A DNA stretch of 64,000 nucleotides, from NCBI GenBank assembly GCA_016617855.1, contig JAECUM010012907.1:1-64000 (forward strand), read 5' to 3'. Origin of the DNA: Megalonaias nervosa (taxonomy: Eukaryota > Mollusca > Bivalvia > Unionida > Unionidae). The translations under genes and the position numbers were made by a program. This document shows positions 50,193 to 62,255 of this stretch, piece by piece (the first letter of the stretch is position 1; every line of letters starts with the position of its first letter). The notes beneath the pieces are model-generated. The model was given only the letters and a program-made list of their open reading frames with translations. It was not told the DNA's origin and made no database searches.

Positions 50193-51722
50193 CTGAAATA
50201 AAATGGTGAATAATTTAGATAATATAGACGCATATAATTTACATGTCTCCTACACATGAAATTAACAATAATGGGGTTAAGTTAGGCACAAAAATATATA
50301 AATCAAACAAAAACATTTTATCAATTTTTAAACCGTTTAAACTTTACTCTGAGAAATTTTTAAATCACTTGTACTTACATTTGCATCAAGACCAAGTACG
50401 AATATAATGCTTCACAAATCTTCTCTTTATCTTAATAATCATGGACTGAAAAGGCAAGTTTCTTTTTCTTGAAATGGCATGTATGGTGTAAGGGAGATAA
50501 CTGAATGATATACTTAAAGTGTGCTTTTTCTATTTCCTTCAATACATGTATATTGTACATGTAATTTAATTAGTTCTTGAACATATGTATTAACTTCAGT
50601 GCAATTAAATTATCCAAAAATAAATTACTGATAAAGTGAGAACCTAAAATTCAGGCTTCTCTATGTAGTGGAGCTAACCTTAAGAGTGATTAAATTTTGC
50701 TAAGATGAGGATGTTTTTTGCATCACATAGTTCATGTTCTCTACAATGCCTGCATGTGGAGTGCAACCTTCTGTAAACATGCAGATATGATCCCATACTA
50801 TTTTGGATTCTTGTAATAGCATGCAAGTTTGAAGAACAGTGTGGACTTGAATGGAATGAATGGGCAATATGTAACTAATATGGTTATCACTCAGAAATGT
50901 TTGACCTTATTTTGAAATTCCAAACGAACAGTTGGTCAAAGCAAATAGAATTAATTAAAAGCCAGTAGTAGGTTATAATTGGGATTATGCAAGTGTCAAT
51001 GGGAAATGCTGAAAGTGCTCTTGTCTTGTGGTATTCTCTGCTACTTCAACAAAAGGGAATGCAAAATAATTGATCTAAATAAACTGCACAAACAATTTCA
51101 AGGCAGGAAAGTGTACAAAATGTGTTCTCTATCATGGTTTATGGCATGCCTAACAATGACAAGGTAGTTGCTTTTTTTATACACGATTTATTATTTTTTG
51201 CAGGTAAAATAGTAAACATTTTCCCAAAGTCATCTATATTATGCTTTCATAACTTATTGGTACCTGTAGCTGCATGCCCATCCTTGTTTCATATCTCATG
51301 TTTCTCACAACCTCACACATCTTTCGAGATCCTGATGTCATCAACTGGGTCAGTACTTTTTGATGATGGGGACAGTAAGTACTGATTAAGAAATATTCGA
51401 GGAAATAAAATTAAAATTTTAATTTTAAATATGTGCTACAATTAAAATGATAGAAAACACAATGGCCCTGGAGTGAACATTGCTGTTCAAGTCAGGCCGC
51501 TGTTCACATGGTTTTCTTTGCCTTTTTATTTGTGGGAAAAAATGCAGATTAGATTTTAAAGATGGCAGAGGCAATAAAAAAAAATCTGGTTAATATAACA
51601 TGCACTACTATCATGTTAGGACACATGATCTTACGAAAAACAATTCAGAATGAAAATGTTTGATGCATTGATACACCCCAAACCACTTAACCACCCCAAA
51701 CCCTTAAAAGACCCCGAACCCT
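50193..51722. other. No gene seen
   Basis: AT-rich; the short open frames lack codon bias and splice signals. Confidence 0.45.
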
Positions 51723-51866
51723 CATGTCAAACAAACAAGTGAATGTCGTCTTTTTTAGTGTATGTATGTGTAGGAGGGGTAAATAACAACCATTGAACTA
51801 TTACATGTCAAACAAACAAGTGAATGTCTTCTTTTTTAGTGTATGTATGTGTAGGAGGGGTAAATA
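51723..51866 (+). repeat. 81-bp tandem duplication
   Basis: CATGTCAAACAAACAAGTG to GGAGGGGTAAATA occurs at 51723-51785 and again at 51804-51866 with one base changed. Confidence 0.9.
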
Positions 51867-51889
51867 TTCCTTATGAGATAGATCATCAT

Positions 51890-51973
51890 GTAGATCTCAG
51901 CTTGTTTTCTTTTTTTCTGACATTTCCACTACCAGAAATGTCAGCAAACAAGCGGCGATCTACTTGTTGGTCC
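51890..51973. repeat. Palindromic foldback element, copy 1
   Basis: The outer arms GTAGATCTCAGCTTGTTT / AAACAAGCGGCGATCTAC and inner arms CTGACATTTC / GAAATGTCAG form a nearly complete hairpin, followed by TTGTTGGTC. Related to 55041-55129. Confidence 0.75.
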
Positions 51974-52034
51974 ACCTTGAGAGAGAGATAGAGACTAAAT
52001 GAGTGGGGAAGGTATCTAGGAAGGCACACGTGTG

Positions 52035-52145
52035 ATCAGGCTCATACATACATACATACATACATACACACATACATACATACATGGATACATACATACA
52101 TGCATGCATGCATGCATGCATGCAGGCATACATACATACATATCT
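52035..52145. repeat. (ACAT)n / (GCAT)n microsatellite
   Basis: Tetranucleotide runs of ACAT with a (GCAT)n core. Confidence 0.92.
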
Positions 52146-55040
52146 ATCTACCTACCTAAACAGATGTAAACCTACCAAGGCTTCGTTACAGGAGAGAAAT
52201 ATAGGGATTCATTATCTTAGAGAATGAGGGACATAATGACAGAGGCATTGAGAAATGTTTATGGATCAAATAGATAAACATTTAAACAGACAGACTGGTA
52301 GCAAGACAGATAGACAAATATAAATGAACTGGATGAAATAGATAAATAGAAAGACAGGTAGCAAGACAGATAAATAATCATAAATCAATGCACAGACCTA
52401 TCAATTGAGGGCATGAGACCAGAAAACAGTTCAAAAAAGGACAGCAATCTAAACTGGTAGTTCTTGAAGTGACCCGCTTGTACATGTCCTGAAAGTTGAA
52501 AACTTTTATATGTTCAAGTTGCCCCCACCCACCAGCTGTTCATGTGGGTATTCTCAGAAAAAATTAAAAAGAATTTTGAAAAAAAAATTTAATTTTTATA
52601 TTTTTGAATTAGGGTTCATTTTGTTTTTAGATGGATAAATTGCACACTGTACTGAATTAGAATCCTATTTCTAGGCTTCTTTCCATTCTGTTTCCATGTC
52701 TAAAATGTATTCCCCTCCTTAAGCATTACACATTTTGGCTGGTTTGCTCATCCTAATACTATTTGTTATCTTTGCCAGAGATCAATGATTGACCTTTTTT
52801 GTATGCATACTGGTTTTGTTGCAATGTTGTATTTTGTGTCATTCACCCATTGTGTTGATGTATTGGACTGGCTTTAAATCAAGTTTGTAAGTTTTCTCCT
52901 GTGGTTTTATTTGCTTTAAAAGAAAAAAAACAAATTAACCATGAATAAGTAGCAGAGTGGCCTTAATGGTAAAAGACCAAATGTTCCATTTAGAGTGGAA
53001 ATAACATGGTGTAATGAGGGTAGCAGAATGGCATGCCTACGTGATACCAGCCTCAAGTAGACTGATGATCCCCAATGCTTCCCTCAGAGTGGCATTTACC
53101 CCCACTATATAGAAACAATATATAAAAGGAAAGAAAAAGAAAAAGTTCATTTGTGCTGTATGTCTGCAGGTAGAGTGTTTCATTTGGTATACTCGCAGGT
53201 GTTAGTATTGATATTGTGTTTGGGTGTTCAGTTTTTATGTATTATTCTGCAAGATATTGTTAATACCCTCTCTTTCAGATATTCCAAAATGACCCATACT
53301 ACCTTGCATTAGCCAATAACACTGGCGTCCCAATGGTTCGAGGGGTCCAAGTCCTGTTCCATGTGTATATGCTTTTTGTTTGGTGATATGAAATATGCTG
53401 TGATAGGTTTGTTTGTTATTGTTAGGCTGTGTTAGTGTATGCGAGGTGCCTTTGTTTGTGTGTTCATATTCTATTAGTAGTTCTGTTCTTCATGCTGTGG
53501 TGATGGTAGCCATATATCCTTGCAGAATTCAGTCTCTTTTAGCCTTTCACATTTATAAATTTGTATCTTGTATATGGCTTGTATATAATAACATCTTGTT
53601 ACTTAATGTTTCTATTTTATCCCTAATTTTCTTTATAACTGTGTCTCTTTCAGTTTTTGTGCATTTAGAATCTATGATCACATGTTTCTTGGAGTATACT
53701 GTTTGTTTACATAAAGGGCATACCAGTATTCATTAATATGCCTTCTAAAGGCTTCTTTACTGTGATCCACACATCATGCAGGTATTAATAAAAAACAGCC
53801 TGCATGGCAGTGGATCTTATACTAGCCCAATTTTTCCATACTGTTCCCAAGTTATATCCAAGCTTTTGTGTTCTGTTTTAAAACCTAAGTTTTGGCTGAA
53901 GTCTGATACTAATGACATTTATAATTCGACACTGAAAACACCCTAATAAAAATGAAGTACAGTCAGTTTCATTAACTTTATATACCACCCATGAAAAAAC
54001 AAGTGATTAATGAAAACATCAGATACAAAACTACGTGGATGTTTAATTTCCCAAATCACATAAACAGTAACATAGGTACATCGATACTAAAGGGGTGTAT
54101 ATAAAAACGATCAAACAGGCAGTCGGAACAAACAATGAGTGGACATAATGCATTGAGTAAGAAAATACCAGTGGGAAATTATTGACTCATAAGTTGGTTT
54201 AAATAATTAACAGATACCACTGAATTTCTTCATTGTATAATTTGTCATTAAAGATGCTGCCAAAGGTTTTCAGTTACACAAACGGCATATTAACATCATA
54301 TATATAGACTGATACCTCCAGCTGTTGTCTTAAAAATGACTGCCTAAATACAATGGTAAGAACACGGAAGAAGATAGGACTACTGTATACATTATGGACC
54401 AAGCAATTTTTCAATTGCTGGTTTACCTTAATTCCAGTAAATAATATAAATAAATAGTATTTTTTTTTTTGTTTTATTCCTTTATATATGCAACGAGAGG
54501 GTTTGATGTGGATTGGGGTGTGTCGATGGACCCAAACATTCTCATTGAAAAGTTTAATATAAGAGGGACAAAATTATTGTTATGAAATAGGATGGGAAAA
54601 AAAATCTTTTAAAAGGACACGTCTTTAAATATGATACATTTAATCAAAGCTTTGAAAGAACAAAATAAAAAAACCGCTAATTTATTTCTTTGATGCTTTT
54701 CCCATCATTATTTACAAGTTTCTTTTTTTTTTATTACAGCTAATATGCATTTGACAGAACTAAAATATATTACATATGGCCGCTGGACAGATGCGGGAGG
54801 CTCTCAGATTTGGACCAACCTCCCAGATACCCCCCCCCCCCAGCAAAATAGCAAAATAAAACATGCGCACACACAAACTTACAGCACAGGAGTCTGCAGT
54901 TTTATCAATAAAGCGCGACGAAATTTCTGACAACATGAAATCACCTTATCGGTATTATAAATTATGTGGCCATTGTTTTATTCTTACACACGTTTATTTG
55001 GTATTATGCACACTTTGAGTAGATAGACACATACGCCAAC
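52146..55040. other. No gene seen
   Basis: AT-rich DNA with degenerate GATAGA-type repeats near 52260-52370. Short open frames (for example 53413-53736) show no domain or splice structure. Confidence 0.45.
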
Positions 55041-55129
55041 ATGTAGATCTCGGCTTTTTTCTTTTTTCATTTTTTGACCGCTACAAGTAATGTCAGAAAA
55101 AAGAAGAGCTGAGACCTACTTGTTGGTCT
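55041..55129. repeat. Palindromic foldback element, copy 2
   Basis: ATGTAGATCTCGGCTTTTTTC pairs imperfectly with the segment ending GAGCTGAGACCTAC, and TTGTTGGTC follows as in the copy at 51890. Confidence 0.7.
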
Positions 55130-57228
55130 AATAGACACAAACATTTGCATTGGTGTCCTTTCAAGTAAAGTTATGACCCTTTTGAAATTTGGATCCACCA
55201 ACACTTACCCTGATCCGGTAATACGAATGATTTAAAAAGACATTTTACATGATACGAAGTAGAGTAAAAATTTCATAATTAAATGATTTTTTTTTTCTCT
55301 CTATTTATTTTTTTATCTAGTTCTTTTTTAAAAGTTAAATATGCATATAATAGTGGGTTTATTTGTCAAAATTCATGAATATAAATATTTCGTTCTTCTA
55401 AAATGGGTTCCCGTGCAATATATATATAAATACTAACGGAATTGCAGCTGCTAAAAGAACTTCTCGTATACAAAAGAGACACTTTATGATAAGACTACTT
55501 TTTCTGTTGTTGTTCTTGCCGGAAATAGGACTTATCGTCTGCGAAGAAGATTTACGAAAAAGGGCCCTTAGAATAACATATTTTTATTTAATAAATGAAC
55601 TAGAATAAACAAATCAATTTATGAACAAGTTATTTCCCCTTGCAAGTTATTTCCCCTTGCAAGGATTGCCCTTGTACAAAATTAACCTTATTAATGATTT
55701 GAAACGGTATAATTTTGTGTAATATATGAAAATGTATTACACAAAGCAATTATTTTGTTTTATAATGATACGTAAATGGATATAAATATGTTATTCATCA
55801 ATAAACACTTGATGTTTTACTATGATGGTTTACATTATATGTATTTAACTTCGAAACTGACAAGATATTTGGAATGTATAGATATTGCTGTCTTATTTCA
55901 TTTTTTTTTGTTGAAAATTACACTTTGGGTTTATTTTGCTGTAATTATATATCTTAATTAGTAAAACCCAAATTAATTCACTGCCAGATACTTTTGGCAA
56001 CAAGGGCAAGTTTAGCTATAATACATTATTTAAATTGTCACATATATAACCAAACAGTTGAAAGATAAGATAACTTATTAGACCTTCATTGATCTTCTGT
56101 TTATTCGATGTTTGGTTATAATTGCTTTTTTTTCTGGAATCACATTAGCAGTCAAAAATGAATTATCACAGCTTTATCATCGTCTGTTTATCAGAAGCAC
56201 GTAGAGAATGACATCTTTTATGATTCATTTAGCATCAATTCTTAATGACATGATTTTTTAAACTCAGTAAATAACACGAAAGATGTTTGCCGAAAATATC
56301 AAGATTATTGGTGCATTTGACAAAAACATGTTGTGCATAAGCGTATATATTAACGTTTTCATGATGATCGTTGTAATCGTTCATGGTCAAAATGCCGAAA
56401 TACACTTGTGCTGAGTGTTCCCCAAACTAGAACACTGATTGTATCCACTGTGAGGTAAGTTGTTAGATAGAACATTGTTATATTACTTGTTTTAAGTGAC
56501 GTAATATTGTATTAGAACTGAATGATTGTGTTTTACGTTGAACGTCTTTTCCTTGTACAAGAGTAAAAATATCCTGATGTTGGTATCAACAGTGTACACA
56601 GAATACCTATTTAAATTGTTTCAAAGAAACACCGTCGATCGAAAATACCTGTCTACCTGCTATTTCAACAATACTGTTTTATATAACGTGGACAGGAATT
56701 TTATTTGTGATTCTGAAAATCTATTGGGATCTTTATCTGATCTATATTAATACAGATTCTATTTGGGTGGTGCTTAGCGCTCATATGATGAGTCAACGCT
56801 AACGATATTCTTCATTTGGTAGTCGAAGGAGATCGCTAACTAATACTATATATCATCATTTTTCTTAAAATTTATTTATAAATCAATAGTATATAGTCAT
56901 GGAACAAAAAAGGCGCCCCTGTTATCAAAATGTATGCAAACACCGAATGATATATTTCGAGGAGAGCAAGCAGATGGATGTCGAGCGATAAGAGATGAGT
57001 AACTTTAAATTACCTGAGATATTTAATCGTTCGATATCGATCAATGGATAAGCATTGCTCAAGCACAGAGATATAAACGCATGTTAAAATTGTTAAACTG
57101 GAGTAGAAAACCAAATATAATAAAATAATAAGCTCGTACGACAAACTGACAGTAATTCTTACAACTGAAAAGTTTGAGACAGCGAGACAAATAATCTTTA
57201 CAAATTTCCACACACAATATAAAAGTGT
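55130..57228. other. No gene seen
   Basis: AT-rich. TTATTTCCCCTTGCAAG is directly repeated near 55630-55665. TGCCGAAATACACTTGTG at about 56391 resembles the TIR of the Mutator-like element and may be a remnant. Confidence 0.4.
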
Positions 57229-57548
57229 ATTTCTCCAAATAACCGCTCCGGTGGCCTAGTGGTTAGAGCGTCAGCCTCGGATGCGGGAGGTCGCGGGTTC
57301 GAACCCCGGCCGAGTCATACCAAAGACTTTAAAAAATGGTGCTAACAGTTGCCTCGCTTGACGCTCAGTATTAGGAGGTTACTGTTAGGACTGGTCGGCC
57401 TGGTGTCAGAATAATGTGACTGGGTGGGACATCATGCTACATGTCTGCGGCATGATGCCCCAGTGCTAGACATCACTATAAACTGTCACACTGCAGACAT
57501 CGTAGCGATATGACTGAAAAATTGTTAAAGCTACATTAAAAATCTAAA

Positions 57549-57598
<50 letters not shown>

Positions 57599-57609
57599 TT
57601 CTCCAAATA
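57229..57609 (+). mobile_element. tRNA-derived SINE, family A, copy 2
   Basis: It starts ACCGCTCCGGTGGCCTAGTG at 57242, has the B box GGTTCGAACCCC near 57297, the same body as copy 1, and a pure (CA)n tail. ATTTCTCCAAATA (57229-57241 and 57597-57609) is a perfect 13-bp target duplication, so insertion is probably recent. Confidence 0.92.
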
Positions 57610-58696
57610 CCTTAGCAGCAGCAGTCATATATCCGGAATATAGATCAAGGGACATAACTCTGTTCCTTCTTGGAAGCACATACAGACCAAGTTATGTCGC
57701 CTTATCAGGTGAGCGCACTCGAATATTCCAGTGATACTTATTAGTAACGATTTCAAGAAATGAAATCATCCTCTGGCCAAGATAATCCAAAACACTGGGT
57801 AAGATCTTCATGAAAAAACACAGCTTTGATTATAACAAATAAAGCAATGTTGCCAAATATCAAATGTAAACAAAACTAAAAAGAATGTGGCAGCCCTAGA
57901 CTGATATACACTGCGTTAGTAATAAATTTTGAAGCGACTTTATTACACATAATACTCGTTCAGAATGGAGGGTGGGGGCCTGGTGGGTATTTGCTTTCAG
58001 AGACTTGTGGTGTGAATGAACCAAATATAGAAGGAACTATATTCAAACGTGGTATTGACAGCAAATTCAGTGTGTTTGAATGAAAACTGAGTATGTGCCC
58101 CACATATCGATTTTACCCAATCTTACACAGTACAAAACTACCATCTCGGCATCAGACGGAAGAAGCTGTGAAGTTCAAACGCACTTTAGTATCTACATCA
58201 GAATGCAGTACATACTCATCATAGTGGATTATATAATTTGAGAAAGCATGAGATGTGGGGAGCATAGATGTAGTATCCTATTCTGTAGGGAACCCTCATG
58301 GGTCCATATTATTTTCGACCACAACCCACTCAAAGAACCAATGGCTCACATACATATATCTTAATCTGGATTTCCAAAACATTTGCATGCATCTTCATGT
58401 GTGGTATCTGTCAAGTTTAAAACTTTTCCATGGGTCATTTTACAAAACTGTGGTGTGCTACCTAGGAGTAATTTATCGTCCAACCAGGGTACAAATATGC
58501 GGGGACAAAATGTACTGTTACACAAATCTCGCTAAGACACGACCCACCAAAGATATTTGGTTAACGATTGTACTTTGTTTTAGTGAATATAAAAAATCCT
58601 AGCTTTTGAAAAATGATAAGCATGCAGTAAAAATGTATCAATTAAAAATGTACATCTATGTATGCTGGCAGAATAAAACGAAAGTACTCTCCAAAA
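57610..58696. other. Upstream region of the TRIM gene
   Basis: No exon recognised. AAAAATGGCGG at the TRIM start overlaps a YY1-like motif often found at transcription starts. Confidence 0.4.
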
Positions 58697-59725
58697 ATGG
58701 CGGCGAAGCGACATGAATGCAGTATTTGTATGGATGATTTTAAAAGTCCTAAGCTAATACCCTGTCACCATAGCTTTTGTTACAAGTGTCTGGAGGATTA
58801 TGTACGTGCTAACCTCCGCAATGGTCGATTTGACTGTCCCCTCTGCAGGAAAAGTGTTAAGTTACCGAACGAAGGCGTTTCAGGTTTCCAAACGAATTTT
58901 TACATCGATGCTGACCGTGAGCAAAAGATGAGTTGTGACCTCTGTGGTCCGAAAAGTGTGGCATGCAGTAGATGTTTGGATTGCGAGGAGAATTTGTGTC
59001 AGTCATGTTGTCATGCGCACGAGAAATCGAAAGCGACCAAGCATCACAAAATCAGCGATTTGGGAACTTTGAATCCTGAAATGAAAGGCAAGATTCGACA
59101 ACAAATATTCTGTGATGAGCATCCTGAGGAGAAAATTAAGCTAGTTTGCAAGACTTGTAACGTCCTTATTTGTGTATTATGCAAGGCAATTAATCACGAA
59201 AATCATGCCTCGCAAACAGTCGCTAAAGCTGCTGCCGATGTTAAAAGAACTATTGAGGTTACAATGAATAAATGCACTGAAAGGCTGAAGCATCTTAATG
59301 TGACGGCACAAAACGGTGAAGAATATGAGAGGAAGGTAAATGAACAAGAAAAGAAAGAAATAGAAGCCATTGAACTACATCATGTTAAACTTCTTGAAGC
59401 CATCAACCAGGAAGTTGTAGAAATGAAGGCCAAAATAAAACGCGCTTACGAGAACCTTAGAAGTGAATATAAATATCAAATATCCAATGTGCGAGATGAA
59501 ATTAAACTTTGCTCCATTGTGAATGAAAACGCTACAAAGCTAATCAATCAAGATACACTTACAAACATAATTGAAAAGGGTCCAGATCTTGAGCAAAGAC
59601 TTTCCAAGGTCTCATCGAGGGATGATCCAAACGTTAACACAACACTGACGAAGGCACTGTTTGTACCAGCAGAAATTAATCCTAGTGAACTGATTTCCTT
59701 GATAGGAACTACCCCAGACTATACG
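58697..59725 (+). CDS. TRIM-type protein, first coding exon (RING, two B-boxes, coiled coil)
   Basis: Start chosen at AAAAATGGCG (58697) for its Kozak context; an ATG 39 bases upstream is in frame. The RING is C3HC4: CSICMDDF, PCHHSFCYKC, CPLCRKS (residues 8-55). The first B-box is CDLCGPKSVACSRCLDCEEN to HH; the second is FCDEHPEEKIKLVCKTCNVL, then CVLC and NHENH. Residues ~180-285 are a charged coiled coil. The exon is 343 codons and ends at ACG|GTATGT (59725), so a C-terminal domain (NHL, filamin or other) would lie in later exons, which I cannot identify. RING-B-box-coiled-coil proteins are ubiquitin ligases, many in innate immunity; molluscs have large expansions. Intact. Confidence 0.85.
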
Positions 59726-60074
59726 GTATGTATAACAAATACAATAAGGAAACACCACTTATCTGAGCTACTTTTATTGCCAGTGCTGCCAAGGTATTTC
59801 GTGATACATACAATTATTTATATTAATCTCGCCATATTAATTATTAAAAAAAATTTCATTCTCATTAGTTATCTCAGTTATTCCTCAGAAAGTAAAAAGT
59901 TGTCATATGTTGATAGGCAATCTAAATGTAAGTTGTTTCTCTTGTAGAATATTCTGATAATCACAATCCAATACAGGAAAAGTATAATTTCCATATATGA
60001 GTCAATAAGGAGAAAGGGGAGAAACCAGAGAAAAGGATTGATTCCTGGCAGAAAAATAAATTACTTTATATCAG

Positions 60075-60162
<88 letters not shown>

Positions 60163-60460
60163 ACGGCATTATCTGCCAAAAAAGTAAAGACTTTTGAATG
60201 GTCAAAGTTCAGTATAAACTTTGACAACTAGACGGTTTCGCATAGGCGGCATTAGCGTGAAGTTCGTTTTGATGGGATTAATTGTGCGGGGTTTAATGCC
60301 AGTTTTAGCACATGATAAACTATTAATGGCGACCAGTATATTTCGGAAGTGGGACAGAACCCGGGGAAGACCTCAGAAAAGACCACAGACCCATACAAAG
60401 CCATTGGCAAGCTTCTTCACATACCCACGTTCTCGAAGCCATGAGGACAGAGTAGTCTTA
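59726..60460. other. Intron-like DNA with (AT)n
   Basis: A pure (AT)n run at about 60079-60160. A frame at 60221-60496 has no recognised domain. Confidence 0.5.
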
Positions 60461-62255
60461 CAGGGCATGCCAATTACTGACCAGTATCAGCTGTGAAGAT
60501 TTCTGACATTTAGTAATTGGATATGTTGACATTAATCATAATCATTTTCATGCAAATTTGTTCCATTGCCCCTGCTTTCCGGAAAATAATTTCCATTCAA
60601 ATACACCATTCTTCATTGCACGATGACAGAACCTACACGTTCAACAGAGGGATGTGTCTTATAAGTTGTAAACGTAAACTGTGAACGTTACTAACAGTTA
60701 CTTTTTGTGATATGCAAAAGCAGTAATTAAGTAATGCCTGATGTAATAATAAGATGTGTTGAAAAAAATCCAAACCAATGTTCATATTATCATGTCATGA
60801 AAATATGAGATATTCTTTTCAATAAAGCTTGATTGTACTTTATTGGTTACTAATGGTGATATGCATAATCCCGTTTTATATGCAACAGTTCATCAAAAAA
60901 TGCGTGCTCATAGCAAAGATCAAAGGAGTGTAGCATTTTACACACTTAAATAGTCATAGTTGTGTCAGGTAATGACATGTGATTTGCCTACGTAGGTTAT
61001 GAGAGAAAACATAAGTCATATGAAAGAATCTTGCAGACATCTACATTTCGGTTCAACATCACGTTAGCACATTTCGAAAGTGTTGCAAATGGTATATTAA
61101 TGTCATGTGTCAAGAGTTTTAACATGTACTAAAGATCGTGTGATGCCAGATTGTCGTTTCAAATGAAATATACAGATTATCATGGCATGGCGACGAAAAT
61201 TATACTTCCAACTCAAGAATGTTCTTTGCTCTACTTTGTGGTAGACTTGAACTATTATGACTATGTTACGTACTTGTTTGACATGAACATACGCCGTTAT
61301 TTGGCACAGATAGACATTTTAAATAAGAAAGCCGAATGTGTTGTAGGGATGTTTTTCTTTCATGGCTGGTACAACACTAATTGTACGTTTTCTTTCCTTT
61401 CAGGAGGTAAGTACATACATTCACGCTGAAGATATATTCTGACTTTAAGTAAGTAAATGTACGTAACAATTGCAGCAATTGTAGTTCACTAGAACAAACA
61501 TGGTACGCTTTTTTATTTGTTGGCGATTGTCACTAGATGATTATCAGCGTCATTAAACACAGAGATATATCTGACAAAATGTAAAACCTTATAGATCTGG
61601 AACAGTAGGTAGTTGTCGTTGTTGTTCCAGATTGATGTTTATTTCCTGAGAGGGGTGATGGGGAAAGAGAAGGTCTTTAAGAAAGTTTGTTGATGTATGC
61701 TACTTCAAATGGGACAATATACTCGATATTTTAATTTAAAAGTCGATTTCTCACCCGAATGAACCTTTGCCTGGAAGTGTAAAATCTCTTCAAAAACAAA
61801 TTGGAATTGAAATGATTAAAATTGATTACAATAGTCATGAATTACAAAGTTGAGAGTAAAGCCCTAAGGAATATTCAATATTGCATTCCCTTGCAAATAT
61901 GTAATAGAACGTGAAATGTTATTCAACCAAATATAATAGTATCGACCTGGAACAGCAGTGATACAGACTAATGTTTAATTTCTGCATAGGTTTTCATACA
62001 AAATACATGTTCCTCAACAAAACCTGCACGTTGATTCTTAACCCCAATCAGCTTTTGACTACATGCGAAAAAAACTCATAAAAATTGAACTGATTCAGTG
62101 TGATTCCAACAGTCTAGAATTACTAATTTTAGAGTCTGGCTTTAAAGAGCATAACATCAACACATATTGTAAAACAGTTCGAAAAAGTGATTCTGTTCAC
62201 AGAAACACATTTCAGAAATTGTAGGTCGGAAACGAAGCCACGTTATCTAGTTTTG
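60461..62255 (+). repeat. ~1.8-kb tandem duplication, unit 1
   Basis: From CAGGGCATGCCAATTACTGA onward the sequence recurs from 62256 at an offset of about 1795 bases, with scattered substitutions and short indels. It includes a short frame at 61163-61429 that is conserved in both units. Confidence 0.88.
61163..61429 (+). other. Short conserved ORF in tandem unit 1, unrecognised
   Basis: Begins MKYTDYHGMATKIILPTQEC and reads to YLAQIDILNKKAEC; 88 codons. The counterpart at 62969-63247 shares most residues but diverges near the end. Each is followed by a GTAAGT. It may be an exon or chance. No family recognised. Confidence 0.25.
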
